Assembly (NCBI RefSeq): GCF_029203285.1
Contig: NZ_CP115669.1
Location: 4,216,001 to 4,280,000 of the forward strand
Source of the DNA: Pseudomonas sp. PSE14
GTDB lineage: Bacteria > Pseudomonadota > Gammaproteobacteria > Pseudomonadales > Pseudomonadaceae
DNA: 64,000 bases
Reading direction: 5' to 3'
Shown here in pieces: positions 34,143 to 43,532 of this stretch; the stretch's first letter is position 1, and each line of letters opens with the position of its first letter. Made by a program: the position numbers and the translations under genes. The notes under the pieces are model-generated. The model made no database searches. It saw nothing but the letters and a program-made list of their open reading frames with translations, and had not been told where the DNA came from.

Positions 34143-34769
34143 TCAACCGAGGCTGCGCGGCAGCGAACCCTTGCGCAGGCGCAGGAACATCAGCGCGGCG
34201 GTGCGCGCATCGCCGATGGCGGTGTGACGGCCCTCCACAGGGATATCCAGGTGGCGCGCCAGGGTGTCGAAGCGCAGGTCCAGGTGCAGGTCGGGGAAGC
34301 GCCGGCTCATCTTACGGTGATACAGCTCGGAAACCTCGACCCGCGGGTTGTCCAGCCGCGCGCCCAGTTGCTCGCGCAAGTGCCGGCGCAGCACGGCGAC
34401 ATCGAAGGACAGGTAATAGCCGAGCAACGGCCGATCGCCGACGAACGCCTGTACCCGGCGCAGCGCCTCGGCCAGCGGTAGCTGTCCTTCAAGGTCGGTG
34501 CGGCGCAGCTTGTGGATGCGGATGGACTCGCCGCTCAGGCTCGGCGGCGGCTCCACCAGCAGCTCCAGGCGCTCGCCAAGGATCAGTTTGCCGCGCCTGA
34601 TGCGCACCGCGCCGATGCTGAGGATGTCGGCCTTGCGCGGATCGAGGCTGGTGGTCTCCAAGTCCAGCGACACCAGTTCCTCGGCGTCCGCCGGGTCGTG
34701 GCGCCACCAGTACAGGCGCCGACGCCAGGTGGACCACTGCTGATCGGGAAGGCTTACGCAGGCGTTCAT
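34143..34769 (-). CDS. DnaQ-like 3'-5' exonuclease
   Basis: 208 residues. The DEDDh exonuclease motifs are visible: SLDLETTSLD (Exo I, Asp35 and Glu37 region), FDVAVLRRHL (Exo II, about 122) and HTAIGDARTAALMFL (Exo III, His and Asp, about 187-192). It is a stand-alone proofreading-type domain like the DNA polymerase III epsilon superfamily, not the real dnaQ, which is longer and beside rnhA. Its start codon overlaps the stop of the DUF294 gene by 3 nt. The pairing of an exonuclease with a cNMP/CBS/nucleotidyltransferase-like protein suggests nucleotide-related signalling, but the substrate is unknown. Confidence 0.88.
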   Translation of the reverse strand: MNACVSLPDQQWSTWRRRLYWWRHDPADAEELVSLDLETTSLDPRKADILSIGAVRIRRGKLILGERLELLVEPPPSLSGESIRIHKLRRTDLEGQLPLAEALRRVQAFVGDRPLLGYYLSFDVAVLRRHLREQLGARLDNPRVEVSELYHRKMSRRFPDLHLDLRFDTLARHLDIPVEGRHTAIGDARTAALMFLRLRKGSLPRSLG

Positions 34770-36556
34770 CGGGTCTCCAGGTGGAATTGCCGGATCAGGC
34801 TCTGCTTGAACTTCTTCACCACATGCAAACCGTAGCGCAGCAGGTCGCGCTCGTGGCGGCTCAGGCGCGAAACGTCGAGCCCCTGCACGCGGCCGTCACG
34901 CTGGTCGTCCAGTTGCTGGCGCAGACGCAGTTGCAGGAACAGCTCGAAGGACTCCACCAGGTTGTCCGCCAGCGATTCGTCCAGCACGCCGAGCGCCTTG
35001 AGCGCGGCGAGCCGGCCCAGCGTGCCGCGCTCCTCCAGCCCTTCGCGCAGCGCCAGCGCGCGGGCGCCGTGGACGATGGGGAAGATGCCGCCGCGCTTGA
35101 TATCCAGGTGGGCGTCCTGGGTCTTGAGCTGGCCAAGGAAGGTCAACGGTGTGTCGAATTGCAGGGCCGGCAGCGCCAGGTCACTGAGCCAGCGGCTGTC
35201 ATCGCCGGCCAGGGCGTTCAAGCCCTCGCGCAGGCCGTCGAACAACTGCTGGTTACCAGCCACCGGCCAGGCATCGGCGAGGATCGACAGGCGCATGAGT
35301 TGTTCCGGACGTCCCTGCAGCGGCAATTCACGCAATTCGCGCTGCCACTCGGCAAGCGGCTTGCACCACTCGCTGCGGCTGGCCATGACGCCGCCGGGAC
35401 AGGGTGGATAGCCGAAGTCCAGCAAGGCCGCGGAGAATCGCTGCATCAGGTGCAGGCCCTGCTCCACCGGGAGATCGTCGGCGAGAATCAGGGCGTTGTC
35501 CTGGTCGGTCTTGAGCAGCTGTTCGGCACGGCCCTCGCTGCCCATCACCATCAGGCAGCACTTGCCGCGCTGCGCCGGGGGAATCTGCAGTTCGAACAGA
35601 CGCTGCAGCAATTGCTCGTTGAGCGCACTGACCAGCTGCATGATGAAGCGCAGACGGATGCCGTTGCCGGCCAGGGTGGCGATCAGGGTGTGCAGGGTTT
35701 CCGCCGCCGCGCGCAGCTCTGCCTCGCTTTCGGCGCGAGCGATACGCAGCGCCAGCACATGGGAATGGGTGGAGAACAGGCTGAGCACCTGAGTCAGGTG
35801 CAGCAGGCCGACCACCCTGCCCGCCTCGCAGACCGCCACCCGCTCGATACGTTGGCGGGTCATCAGGATCATCGCGTCGAACAGAAAGTCGCCCAGTTCG
35901 ACGCTGGCCAGCGGCCGGTGTGCCAGCGGGCCGATGGGCTCGGCCTCGCTGCGGCCATCACGGAAGTGCGCGACCATCAGGTCGGTGCGGGTGACGATGC
36001 CCAGCGCGCCATTCTCGCGCACCAGCAGCGCGTCGGCGCCCCGGCTCAGTTGCAGGCGCGCGGCGTCGCCCAGGGGCAGCGTTGGCTCCACCTCGATGGC
36101 CGGCAGCAGATGCTCGCGGGCGATGCGGGTGAGGATGAATTCGGCGAGATTCTGGCCATCGCGGCGCTCCAGCTGACGCTTGCTCGCAAGGTCGGCGCGG
36201 AAGAAGCGGGCGAACTCCGGATTGCCAGCACAGAGCTGATGGAACACCTCCGCCGGCAGCTCATAGACGATGCTCTCCTCCACCGCCTGGTAGCGGTGCT
36301 TGCTGCTGCCGGAGAACAGCCCGCGCACGTCGAACAGGTCCTCGGCGGCATACTGGGCGAACAGTTTGCCGTCCTCGCCGCGCTCCTCGATCACGCCCTT
36401 GAGCAGGATGAACAGGCCAGGCACCGGCGCACCGGCTTCCAGCAGCACTTCGCCGACCGTGTAGTAGCCCACGCTCAACGCATCGCGTAGTTGCTCGCGC
36501 TCCTGCGGGCGCAGTTGGTCGAAGGGCGGCGAGGCGAAATTGAAATCGTCGGACAT
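34766..36556 (-). CDS. cNMP-binding/CBS/DUF294 nucleotidyltransferase-like protein
   Basis: 596 residues with four parts. A cyclic-nucleotide-binding beta-barrel (about 15-125, GYYTVGEVLLEAGAPVPGLFILLKGVIEE) is followed by a pair of CBS domains (about 150-270). Then comes the DUF294 nucleotidyltransferase domain with VMGSEGRAEQLLKTDQDNALIL (about 343-364), and a C-terminal DUF294-associated helical domain. Homologues regulate or modify partners by nucleotide transfer, resembling GlnD and GlnE; the target is unknown. In this layout it lies directly downstream of actP, with a GC-rich hairpin (36582-36611) between them, and is translationally coupled to the exonuclease. Control of the acetate/solute symporter is a plausible inference. 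Confidence 0.9.
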   Translation of the reverse strand: MSDDFNFASPPFDQLRPQEREQLRDALSVGYYTVGEVLLEAGAPVPGLFILLKGVIEERGEDGKLFAQYAAEDLFDVRGLFSGSSKHRYQAVEESIVYELPAEVFHQLCAGNPEFARFFRADLASKRQLERRDGQNLAEFILTRIAREHLLPAIEVEPTLPLGDAARLQLSRGADALLVRENGALGIVTRTDLMVAHFRDGRSEAEPIGPLAHRPLASVELGDFLFDAMILMTRQRIERVAVCEAGRVVGLLHLTQVLSLFSTHSHVLALRIARAESEAELRAAAETLHTLIATLAGNGIRLRFIMQLVSALNEQLLQRLFELQIPPAQRGKCCLMVMGSEGRAEQLLKTDQDNALILADDLPVEQGLHLMQRFSAALLDFGYPPCPGGVMASRSEWCKPLAEWQRELRELPLQGRPEQLMRLSILADAWPVAGNQQLFDGLREGLNALAGDDSRWLSDLALPALQFDTPLTFLGQLKTQDAHLDIKRGGIFPIVHGARALALREGLEERGTLGRLAALKALGVLDESLADNLVESFELFLQLRLRQQLDDQRDGRVQGLDVSRLSRHERDLLRYGLHVVKKFKQSLIRQFHLETR

Positions 36557-36581
36557 CGGGAAGTCCCCGTCTCAAAGCAAC

Positions 36582-36611
36582 GGGGCCGGAGGTGTTTCCA
36601 CCCCCGGCCCC
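36582..36611 (-). terminator. GC-rich hairpin between actP and the DUF294 gene
   Basis: GGGGCCGG...CCGGCCCC with an extended GGTG/CACC stem and a small loop. On the minus strand it is followed by GTTGCTTTG, only a weak T-run. It may attenuate or partially terminate actP transcription before the DUF294 gene. Confidence 0.55.
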
Positions 36612-36630
36612 GGCAGGTCAGCTCAGGCGA

Positions 36631-38301
36631 TCAGTGGGCGACGGCGCCACTGGCACCCAGGCCGGTCTGGGAGCGGATGAACTGCGGGAAGAAGCGCGCG
36701 CGCTCTTCGTCGGCCGCAGTCGACTTGTCGGTGATGGAGAAGAACCAGATACCGATGAAGGCCACGGCCATGGAGAACAGCGCCGGGTATTCGAACGGGT
36801 AGATGGGCTTCTCGTGGCCGAGGATCTGCACCCAGATGGTCGGGCCGAGGATCATCAGCACCACTGCGGTGATCAGGCCCATCCAGCCGCCGATCTTGGC
36901 ACCGCGAGTGGTCAGCTTCTTCCAGTACATGGAGAGCAGCAGCACCGGGAAGTTGCAGCTGGCGGCGATGGAGAAGGCCAGGCCGACCATGAAGGCGATG
37001 TTCTGCTTCTCGAACAGGATGCCGAGGATGATCGCGACCACGCCGAGGCAGACGGTGGTGATCTTCGATACGCGCAGTTCATCCTTCTCGTTGGCCTTGC
37101 CGCCCTTGAGCACGCTGGCGTACAGGTCGTGGGACACGGCCGAGGCGCCGGCCAGGGTCAGGCCGGCTACCACCGCGAGGATGGTGGCGAAGGCCACGGC
37201 GGAGATGAAGCCCAGGAACAGGCTGCCGCCCACGGCGTTGGCCAGGTGCACGGCGGCCATATTGTTGCCGCCCAGCAGGGCACCGGTGGCGTCCTTGAAG
37301 TCCGGGTTGGTGCTGACCAGCAGGATCGCGCCGAAGCCGATGATGAAGGTCAGGATGTAGAAGTAACCGATGAAGCCGGTGGCGAAGAACACGCTCTTGC
37401 GGGCTTCCTTGGCGTCACTGACGGTGAAGAAGCGCATCAGGATGTGCGGCAGGCCGGCGGTACCGAACATCAGCGCGAAGCCCAGGGAGAACGCGGAGAT
37501 CGGGTCCTTCACCAGGCCGCCGGGGCTCATGATCGACTCGCCCTTCGGGTGGACCTTGATGGCTTCGGAGAACAGGGTGCTGATGTCGAAGTTGACGTGC
37601 TTGAGCACCATGATCGCCATGAAGGAGGCGCCCGAGAGCAGCAGCACGGCCTTGATGATCTGCACCCAGGTAGTGGCGAGCATGCCGCCGAACAGCACGT
37701 ACATGACCATCAGGATACCGACCAGGACCACCGCGACGTGGTAGTTCAGGCCGAACAGCAGCTCGATCAGCTTGCCGGCGCCGACCATCTGCGCGATCAG
37801 GTAGAAGGCCACCACCACCAGCGAACCGCAGGCGGACAGGGTGCGGATGTCCTTCTGCTTGAGGCGGTAGGAGGCCACGTCGGCGAAGGTGTACTTGCCC
37901 AGGTTGCGCAGGCGTTCGGCGATCAGGAAGAGGATGATCGGCCAACCGACCAGGAAGCCGATGGAGTAGATCAGGCCGTCATAGCCCGAGGTGAACACCA
38001 GCGCGGAAATGCCGAGGAAGGACGCGGCGGACATATAGTCGCCGGCGATGGCCAGGCCGTTCTGCAGACCGGTGATGCTGCCGCCGGCGGTATAGAAATC
38101 GGCGGCGGACTTGCTGCGCTTGGAGGCCCAGTAGGTGATGCACAGGGTCAGGCCGACGAAGGCAACGAACATGACGATGGCGGAGACGTTCAGCGGCTGG
38201 CGCTGCACCTCGCCGGTGAGGGCGTCAGCCCAGAGTGCGGGAGCCCAGAATGCGGGAACAAGGGCGGCCAGAGCGAGGGCCGCGGCGATTCGGCCTTTCA
38301 T
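36631..38301 (-). CDS. actP: Cation/acetate symporter, sodium:solute symporter family (ActP-like)
   Basis: 556 residues. A signal-like N-terminus ([25 protein letters not shown]) precedes about 13 membrane helices of the SSS fold. Family signatures are [27 protein letters not shown] (about 70-97) and [24 protein letters not shown] (about 290). Such proteins take up acetate, propionate or related monocarboxylates with Na+. It follows a DUF485 gene with ATGA overlap, the usual yjcH-actP arrangement, but no acs gene lies nearby. The DUF294 gene lies downstream on the same strand. Confidence 0.92.
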   Translation of the reverse strand: MKGRIAAALALAALVPAFWAPALWADALTGEVQRQPLNVSAIVMFVAFVGLTLCITYWASKRSKSAADFYTAGGSITGLQNGLAIAGDYMSAASFLGISALVFTSGYDGLIYSIGFLVGWPIILFLIAERLRNLGKYTFADVASYRLKQKDIRTLSACGSLVVVAFYLIAQMVGAGKLIELLFGLNYHVAVVLVGILMVMYVLFGGMLATTWVQIIKAVLLLSGASFMAIMVLKHVNFDISTLFSEAIKVHPKGESIMSPGGLVKDPISAFSLGFALMFGTAGLPHILMRFFTVSDAKEARKSVFFATGFIGYFYILTFIIGFGAILLVSTNPDFKDATGALLGGNNMAAVHLANAVGGSLFLGFISAVAFATILAVVAGLTLAGASAVSHDLYASVLKGGKANEKDELRVSKITTVCLGVVAIILGILFEKQNIAFMVGLAFSIAASCNFPVLLLSMYWKKLTTRGAKIGGWMGLITAVVLMILGPTIWVQILGHEKPIYPFEYPALFSMAVAFIGIWFFSITDKSTAADEERARFFPQFIRSQTGLGASGAVAH

Positions 38302-38609
38302 TGCTGGGCCTCCTTGAGGATTTCCTGGTTCAGGCGGTCGAATTCACCGTTGGCACGGCGCACGTAGATACCGGTGAGCACGAAGGCCGAGAGGATCAGC
38401 CCGACGCCCATGGGAATGCCCCAGGTGACGGACGAATCGGCGCTGACCTTCGTGCCGAGCAGTTGCGGCTGGAAGGCGATCAGCAGGATGAAGACCACGT
38501 ACAGGCCCAACATGACCAGGGAGAGCAGCCAGGCGAATCGCTCGCGCTTGGCCACCAATTCTTTGAAGCGCGGATTGGTATCAATCCGCTGGTAGATGCT
38601 GTCGTTCAT
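38298..38609 (-). CDS. DUF485 membrane protein (YjcH-like)
   Basis: 103 residues with two membrane helices: [19 protein letters not shown] and [21 protein letters not shown] conserved start [22 protein letters not shown] and the C-terminal [17 protein letters not shown] define DUF485. The gene always precedes SSS symporters of the ActP type and may be an accessory subunit. Its stop overlaps the actP start. Confidence 0.92.
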   Translation of the reverse strand: MNDSIYQRIDTNPRFKELVAKRERFAWLLSLVMLGLYVVFILLIAFQPQLLGTKVSADSSVTWGIPMGVGLILSAFVLTGIYVRRANGEFDRLNQEILKEAQQ

Positions 38610-38761
38610 TTTGTTCTTGTCCTCACAGCGGGGATGACGCGGATGTCGTCGATCTCCACTTTAGGACTACGGTGCAAGCGCTCCAGACGACTTTAGTCGT
38701 AGCGGGGGTCGCAGCTTTCCCGAGGTTTTTGCGAACAAGCCCGGAATAGACGCTGCGCAAT

Positions 38762-38798
38762 AAAAAAATCCCCCGCGAAGACTTGGCTTCGCGAGGGA
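38762..38798 (-). terminator. Rho-independent terminator of betX
   Basis: Read on the minus strand: CCCTCGCGAAG, loop, CTTCGCGGGGGA, then seven T. It lies 35 bp after the betX stop codon. The remaining bases of the 220-bp gap towards the DUF485 gene hold the promoter of that gene. Confidence 0.85.
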
Positions 38799-38832
38799 TT
38801 TCCCTGTATCGAGCGCGGTGCGATCTAAGCGC

Positions 38833-39687
38833 TTACAGCCACTCTTTCACGCGATCCGGATGCGCTTCCACCCACTTCTTGGCGGCCACGTCCGGCTTCT
38901 CGCCGTTCTGCACGGCGAGCATGACTTCGCCGATTTCCTGGCCGTCCTTCCACTGGAATTTCTTCAGGAAGGCCCAGACTTCCGGCGCCTTCTTCTCCAG
39001 TGCCGGGTTGGCGACGCTGTCGACGTGCTCTTCCTCGCCGTAGACCTTCTTCGGATCTTCGAGGAACTTCAGCTTCCACTTGGCGAACATCCAGTGCGGA
39101 ATCCAGCCGGTCACCGCCACGGCTTTCTTGTCGTTCTCCGCGCGGGTCAGCTCGGCGATCATGCCGCTGCCGGAGCTGGCCACCAGTTTGTAGTCCAGGC
39201 CGTAGTCCTTGATTGCCTGATCGGTCTTGAGCATCACCCCGGCGCCGGCGTCGATGCCGACGATACGGCCGTCGAAATCGGCCTTCTGCGCCTTGAGGTC
39301 CTCGATGCTGTTGGCTTTCACGTACTCAGGCACGATCAGGCCGATCTTCGCACCCGGGTAGTTCACGCCCAGGTTGACCACCTTGTCCTTCATCTTGTCG
39401 TAGTAGGCGCCGTGGGTGACCGGCAGCCAGGCCGAGAGCATGGCGTCGAGTTTGCCGCGCGCTACGCCCTGCCACATGATCCCGGCCGCGACCGGCATCA
39501 GCTTGACCTGGTAGCCGAGCTTCTCGCGCATGATCTCGGCGGCCACGTGCGTGGTCGCCACGCTGTCCGACCAGCCGTCCACGTATCCCAGAGTGACTTC
39601 CGGCTTGGCCGCCGCACCGGCCAGCCCCGCAGCCGCCGACAGCACCAGCCCTGCGCCCAGGCCCATCAGGCGTCGCATCATTCGCAT
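38833..39687 (-). CDS. betX: Glycine betaine-binding periplasmic protein, probable BetX
   Basis: 284 residues. The signal peptide is MRMMRRLMGLGAGLVLSAAAGLAGAAA. The mature part is an OpuAC-type ABC substrate-binding protein with the tryptophans that box quaternary amines: GYVDGWSDSVATTH, GIMWQGVARGKLDAMLSAWLPVTH and TGWIPHWMFAKWKL. The C-terminus is WKDGQEIGEVMLAVQNGEKP. There is no permease or ATPase gene beside it, as expected for an orphan binding protein (BetX, CbcX and CaiX share the Cbc transporter in P. aeruginosa). Choosing betX over the others depends on gene order next to DUF485/actP. ATG 39687 has GGGGAGAAAACC upstream; upstream in-frame ATGs do not. Confidence 0.85.
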   Translation of the reverse strand: MRMMRRLMGLGAGLVLSAAAGLAGAAAKPEVTLGYVDGWSDSVATTHVAAEIMREKLGYQVKLMPVAAGIMWQGVARGKLDAMLSAWLPVTHGAYYDKMKDKVVNLGVNYPGAKIGLIVPEYVKANSIEDLKAQKADFDGRIVGIDAGAGVMLKTDQAIKDYGLDYKLVASSGSGMIAELTRAENDKKAVAVTGWIPHWMFAKWKLKFLEDPKKVYGEEEHVDSVANPALEKKAPEVWAFLKKFQWKDGQEIGEVMLAVQNGEKPDVAAKKWVEAHPDRVKEWL

Positions 39688-39968
39688 GGTTTTCTCCCCG
39701 TATTTTTTGTCGGAGCGTCCGGGCGAACCCGGCGCAATTCGCGGTCTTGGCCGCCCCTCCATCATCTGCGCGAGCGGCGGGGGGACTGCTCTGAGAACGA
39801 CACGCAACGATCCGATCCGCGACAGAATCCTTCCATCCACGACCGCGCCATTCCCTCCACGACAACAGGGCTCCTATCACCACCATACAGAGGCTCGATT
39901 ACCCACCAGGCTTCCCCCGCGATAGTCTTTTCTCAACGGAGAACAGTTCTCAACTCGGAGAAACCGCC

Positions 39969-40190
39969 ATGCTCAAGACCGTCACCTTCACCCTGATGCA
40001 CTTCACCATCGCCTTCAGCGTGGCCTATGCCCTGACCGGCAGCATCACCGTGGGTGGGCTGCTGGCGGTCGTCGAGCCGCTGTGCAACGCCGTGGGCTTC
40101 CACTTCCACGAGAAGCTCTGGAAGCGAATCGAGCAGGGCCAGCCGGGCGACGCCGTACCGACGCACAACTGGCTGCACCGCCACGCCTGA
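39969..40190 (+). CDS. DUF2061 small membrane protein
   Basis: 73 residues: VTFTLMHFTIAFSVAYALTGSITVGGLLAVVEPLCNAVGFHFHEKLWKRIEQG is the DUF2061 domain with two membrane helices. The function is unknown. GGAGAAACCGCC precedes the ATG. A near-duplicate GGAGAA stretch (CTCAACGGAGAA, CTCAACTCGGAGAA) lies in the 40 bp upstream. It diverges from betX and precedes the GH17 gene by 75 bp. Confidence 0.88.
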   Translation: MLKTVTFTLMHFTIAFSVAYALTGSITVGGLLAVVEPLCNAVGFHFHEKLWKRIEQGQPGDAVPTHNWLHRHA

Positions 40191-40264
40191 GTGCACGCCG
40201 GGGGCGCTGACGCCAGCCGGCGGCGTTGCTAAGATGCGCGCCTCGCCACGGTTCGCGTGCCCTC

Positions 40265-41848
40265 ATGCCACAGTCTTCGCGCTTTCCGCTCCTCCCCTAT
40301 TGCCTCGCTCTGCTGTTTGCTCTGGCCGCCCTGTGCGGGCTCTGGTACGGCCTGGGCAAACCGGTGAACCTGCCCGATGCGGCGACGCCTACGCACAAGC
40401 TGCAATGCGCGTCCTACAGCCCCTTCGCCAAGGACCAGTCGCCCTTCGACAAGCCCTTCGTCCTGCGCCCGGAACAGATGGACACCGACCTCGCCCTGCT
40501 GGCAACACGCTTCAATTGCGTGCGCACCTACTCGATGACCGGCCTGGAGGGCATCCCCGCGCTGGCTCGCAAGCACGGCCTGAAGCTGATGCTCGGTGCC
40601 TGGGTGAACGCCAATCCGATCGATACCCAGAGTGAGGTGACCGCGCTGATCAGGGCCGCCAACGAGTACCCGGACGTGGTCCAGGCAGTGATCGTCGGCA
40701 ACGAGACCCTGCTGCGCAAGGAAGTCACCGCCACCTACCTCGCCGGGTTGATCCGCCAGGTGAAGTCGCAGGTACACCAGCCGGTGACCTACGCCGATGT
40801 CTGGGAGTTCTGGCACCGCCACCCGGAAATCGCCCCGGCGGTGGACTTCGTCACCATCCACCTGCTGCCCTACTGGGAAGACAACCCCAGCGGCATCGAC
40901 GACGCCCTCGCCCATGTGGCGAAGATACGTGAAGACTTCGGCCGCGAATTCGCACCCAAGGACATCCTGATCGGCGAGACCGGCTGGCCCAGCGAAGGCC
41001 GCCAGCGCGAAACCGCCCTGCCCAGCCGGGTCAACGAGGCGCGCTTCATCCGCGGCTTCGTGCACATGGCCGAGGAGCGCGGCTGGCACTACAACCTGAT
41101 CGAGGCGTTCGACCAACCCTGGAAGCGCCAGAGCGAAGGCGCGGTGGGCGGCTATTGGGGCCTGTTCAGCGCCGACCGCGAGGAGAAAGGCGTGCTCGCA
41201 GGGCCCGTCAGCAACCTGCCGGGCTGGCCTGCGTGGCTGGGGCTGTCAGGGCTGGTCCTGGCCGGCGGCCTGCTGCTGGGCGGTCGCCCGGCCTCGTCCC
41301 GCGCGGCGCTGTTGTTGCCTCTGGGCGCCGCACTGGGTGGCGCCTGCATCGGTTTGTGGGCAGAGCTGGCGGTGGTGACCAGCCGGTCCTGGGACGAATG
41401 GCTGTGGGCGGCCTTCCTGATCGGGCTGAACCTGCTGGTGCTGGCGCACCTCAGCCTGACCCTGTCAGCACGCCAGGGCTGGCGCGCTACGGCCTTCGAC
41501 TGGCTGGAGAAACGCGCAGGACTCTGGCTGGCGGCGGCCGGCTTCGCTGGCGCGGTGCTGATGCTGGGCCTGGTGTTCGACGCCCGCTACCGCAGCTTCC
41601 CCAGCGTCGCCTTGCTGTTCCCGGCGCTGGTCTACCTGTGCCGGCCGGTGAACGCGCCGCGCCGCGAAAGCCTGCTGCTGATCCTGTTCATCGCCCTCGG
41701 CCTGCCAGCGCAACTGCTGCTGGAAGGCCTGAGCAACCTGCAGGCGCTGGGTTGGGCGGCGGTCAGCCTGCTGCTGCTCGGAGCGCTCTGGCGCGGTCTG
41801 CAGCAGCCCCTGCCGCTGGCGAGCGGCGTGCCGGCAAGCGCCAGTTGA
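40265..41848 (+). CDS. Glycoside hydrolase family 17 beta-1,3-glucan enzyme, membrane-bound
   Basis: 527 residues. An N-terminal signal anchor (LPYCLALLFALAALCGLWYGLG) precedes a GH17 barrel (about 40-325). The acid/base is in VIVGNETLLRKEV and the nucleophile in LIGETGWPSEGRQ (about 240). The C-terminal 200 residues are about six membrane helices (GLSGLVLAGGLLLGG onward). GH17 enzymes of this fused type hydrolyse or rearrange beta-1,3-glucans and in Pseudomonas are linked to periplasmic cyclic glucans (the NdvB/NdvC context). No NdvB-like synthase is in the window. Start ATG 40265 lacks a clear ribosome-binding site; a longer frame from 40226 has none either. Confidence 0.88.
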   Translation: MPQSSRFPLLPYCLALLFALAALCGLWYGLGKPVNLPDAATPTHKLQCASYSPFAKDQSPFDKPFVLRPEQMDTDLALLATRFNCVRTYSMTGLEGIPALARKHGLKLMLGAWVNANPIDTQSEVTALIRAANEYPDVVQAVIVGNETLLRKEVTATYLAGLIRQVKSQVHQPVTYADVWEFWHRHPEIAPAVDFVTIHLLPYWEDNPSGIDDALAHVAKIREDFGREFAPKDILIGETGWPSEGRQRETALPSRVNEARFIRGFVHMAEERGWHYNLIEAFDQPWKRQSEGAVGGYWGLFSADREEKGVLAGPVSNLPGWPAWLGLSGLVLAGGLLLGGRPASSRAALLLPLGAALGGACIGLWAELAVVTSRSWDEWLWAAFLIGLNLLVLAHLSLTLSARQGWRATAFDWLEKRAGLWLAAAGFAGAVLMLGLVFDARYRSFPSVALLFPALVYLCRPVNAPRRESLLLILFIALGLPAQLLLEGLSNLQALGWAAVSLLLLGALWRGLQQPLPLASGVPASAS

Positions 41849-41849
41849 A

Positions 41850-42215
41850 TCAGGACCGCCGCGCGCGCACCAGGCGCAGCCCGGCGAGCACCACGGCGAA
41901 CACCGCGAGGCTGGCGTTGTACAGCACCAGCGCCGGCAGCGCGGCGAACATCCCCAGCGCCGCCAGCCACCAGCCGCTACGACCGGGGACCAGGAAAGCC
42001 AGCGCCGAAAGCCCCAGTGCCACGGTGCCGAACACGCCGAAATGAATCAGCAGGCCCAGCTGCGCGCGAGCAACGCACTCCCAGCGGCTGGCCGACTCGG
42101 CACACAGCCCGACCCAACGGCTATCCTCCATCAGCCCGAAACGCACGCCATAGCTGGCGGCCAGCCACAGCAACAGGACGAGCAACAGCAGGATGACGGG
42201 CAATCGACGGGGCAT
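41850..42215 (-). CDS. Small membrane protein, hypothetical
   Basis: 121 residues with about four hydrophobic segments: VILLLLVLLLWLAASYGV, LLIHFGVFGTVALGLSALAFL, WWLAALGMFAALPALVLY and ASLAVFAVVLAGLRLV. A conserved-looking soluble loop (MEDSRWVGLCAESASRWECVARAQ) contains two Cys that could pair in the periplasm. I recognise no family. GGAGAG lies 7 nt upstream of the ATG. It is convergent with the GH17 gene (1 bp between stops) and divergent from the secreted protein gene at 42318. Confidence 0.68.
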   Translation of the reverse strand: MPRRLPVILLLLVLLLWLAASYGVRFGLMEDSRWVGLCAESASRWECVARAQLGLLIHFGVFGTVALGLSALAFLVPGRSGWWLAALGMFAALPALVLYNASLAVFAVVLAGLRLVRARRS

Positions 42216-42317
42216 GGCGCCTCTCCGGGGCGAAAACGGCGCCCAGCATAACCAGCGCAATGGCCGATGCAAGAGGCGCTGCGTCTACTCACATTGCCTG
42301 CGGCAGCGGAGCCTGCG

Positions 42318-42884
42318 ATGAAGCGATCGAACCTGTTCCTGCTGGTCTGCGTCATCATCAGCTTCTGGTGGCTGTGGCCCGGCGAGCGGCCCCACGCACC
42401 GCCACAGCAGGGCAACATCCTGGCCGACGGCGGCTTCCGGGTGGAACGCTATTCGATCTATCCGCTGCAGGACTTCAATCTCGAAGCCGTGGTGCTGGGC
42501 CGCGAGGACTACCGCCTGGGCCGCGAGGCCGAGCTTTCCCCCACCGACCTCGCCCTGGGCTGGGGGCCGATGGCCGATCCGAACGTCCTCGCCGGCATCC
42601 GCATCACCCAGGGCAACCGCTGGTACCACTGGCACGCTGACACCATGCCGATCCCGCGCCGGGACATCGAGACCCACAGCGCCAACATGCACATGATCCC
42701 CGCCAACGACAGCGTGGCCCGCGCCCTGGCGCAGGTCGACAAGGGCGAGCGCATCCGCCTCTCCGGCAAACTGGTGCGGGTGGAAGGCGACGACGGCTGG
42801 CGTTGGGTCAGTTCCCTGACGCGCGAAGACACTGGCGCCGGGGCCTGCGAGCTGATCTGGGTGGAGAGCCTGGAGCGCCTGTAG
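42318..42884 (+). CDS. Exported hypothetical protein
   Basis: 188 residues. A signal anchor (LFLLVCVIISFWWLWPG, 6-22) is followed by a soluble domain with RVERYSIYPLQDFNLEAVVLGREDYRLGREAELSPTDLALGWGPMADPNVL. It also has NRWYHWHADTMPIPRRDIETHSANMHMIPAN, a His-rich stretch (six His between about 108 and 132) that could bind metal. I recognise no domain name. Homologous proteins of this kind are common in Pseudomonas. The ATG at 42318 is preferred over an upstream in-frame ATG at 42267 because it starts the export signal. Confidence 0.7.
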   Translation: MKRSNLFLLVCVIISFWWLWPGERPHAPPQQGNILADGGFRVERYSIYPLQDFNLEAVVLGREDYRLGREAELSPTDLALGWGPMADPNVLAGIRITQGNRWYHWHADTMPIPRRDIETHSANMHMIPANDSVARALAQVDKGERIRLSGKLVRVEGDDGWRWVSSLTREDTGAGACELIWVESLERL

Positions 42885-42960
42885 CGCCGTCGCATCGGGC
42901 AGTTGCCAGGGACGCCGGCCACGGGGCATTCTCGGGCGTCCCCTCATCAAGGTAGCTCCC

Positions 42961-43446
42961 ATGCCGCGCGTCACGCTCCGCCCTGCCGTCCCCGACGACA
43001 TCCCGCTGATCATCGAGCTGATCACCGAACTCGCCGACTACGAACGCCTGGTCCATGAGGTCAAGGCCGACGCCCAGCGCATGCACGACCACCTGTTCGG
43101 CCCGCGCCCCTACGCCGAAGTGCTGATCGGCGAGGTGGACGGCCAGCCGCAGGGCTTCGCGCTGTTCTTCCACAACTACTCCACCTGGCTCAGCCAGCCG
43201 GGCATCTACCTGGAAGACCTGTTCGTACGCCCCGCCGCCCGTGGTGCCGGACTGGGCAAGGCGCTGCTCACGGAACTGGCGCGACTGGCTGTGGAGCGTG
43301 GCTGCGGACGCCTGGAATGGTCCGTGCTGGACTGGAACGAGCCCGCCATCGGCTTCTACCGCAGCCTGGGCGCCCGTCCGCAGGATGAATGGACGGTCTA
43401 CCGCCTGACCGGCGACGCCCTGCGTGAGCTGGCCCACAAGGCGTGA
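42961..43446 (+). CDS. GNAT-family N-acetyltransferase
   Basis: 161 residues. The GNAT fold is complete: LRPAVPDDIPLIIELITELADYERL at the start, then IYLEDLFVRPAARGAGLGKALLTELARLAVERG carrying the acetyl-CoA loop R-x-x-G-x-G/A (about 88-93), then RLEWSVLDWNEPAIGFYRSLGARPQDEWTVYRL. The pattern is close to spermidine/diamine acetyltransferases of the PaiA/SAT type, which have the same WSVLDWN motif. The substrate is not proven. Confidence 0.9.
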   Translation: MPRVTLRPAVPDDIPLIIELITELADYERLVHEVKADAQRMHDHLFGPRPYAEVLIGEVDGQPQGFALFFHNYSTWLSQPGIYLEDLFVRPAARGAGLGKALLTELARLAVERGCGRLEWSVLDWNEPAIGFYRSLGARPQDEWTVYRLTGDALRELAHKA

Positions 43447-43532
43447 GGCCGCGGTAGCACTTGTAGGCAATCCGCTGGTCATACTTGCCGGTCTCCCTAG
43501 AGTTGGCTTCTTTCCGAAAGGACTCCCTCACC

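Noticed and set aside
34061-34600. Plus-strand frames antisense to the DnaQ-like exonuclease
   Set aside because: They overlap a well-supported exonuclease with all DEDDh motifs.
36592-38367. Long frame antisense to actP (591 codons), rich in Gly, Gln, Asp and His
   Set aside because: Composition is that of the reverse complement of membrane-protein codons; actP is the real gene.
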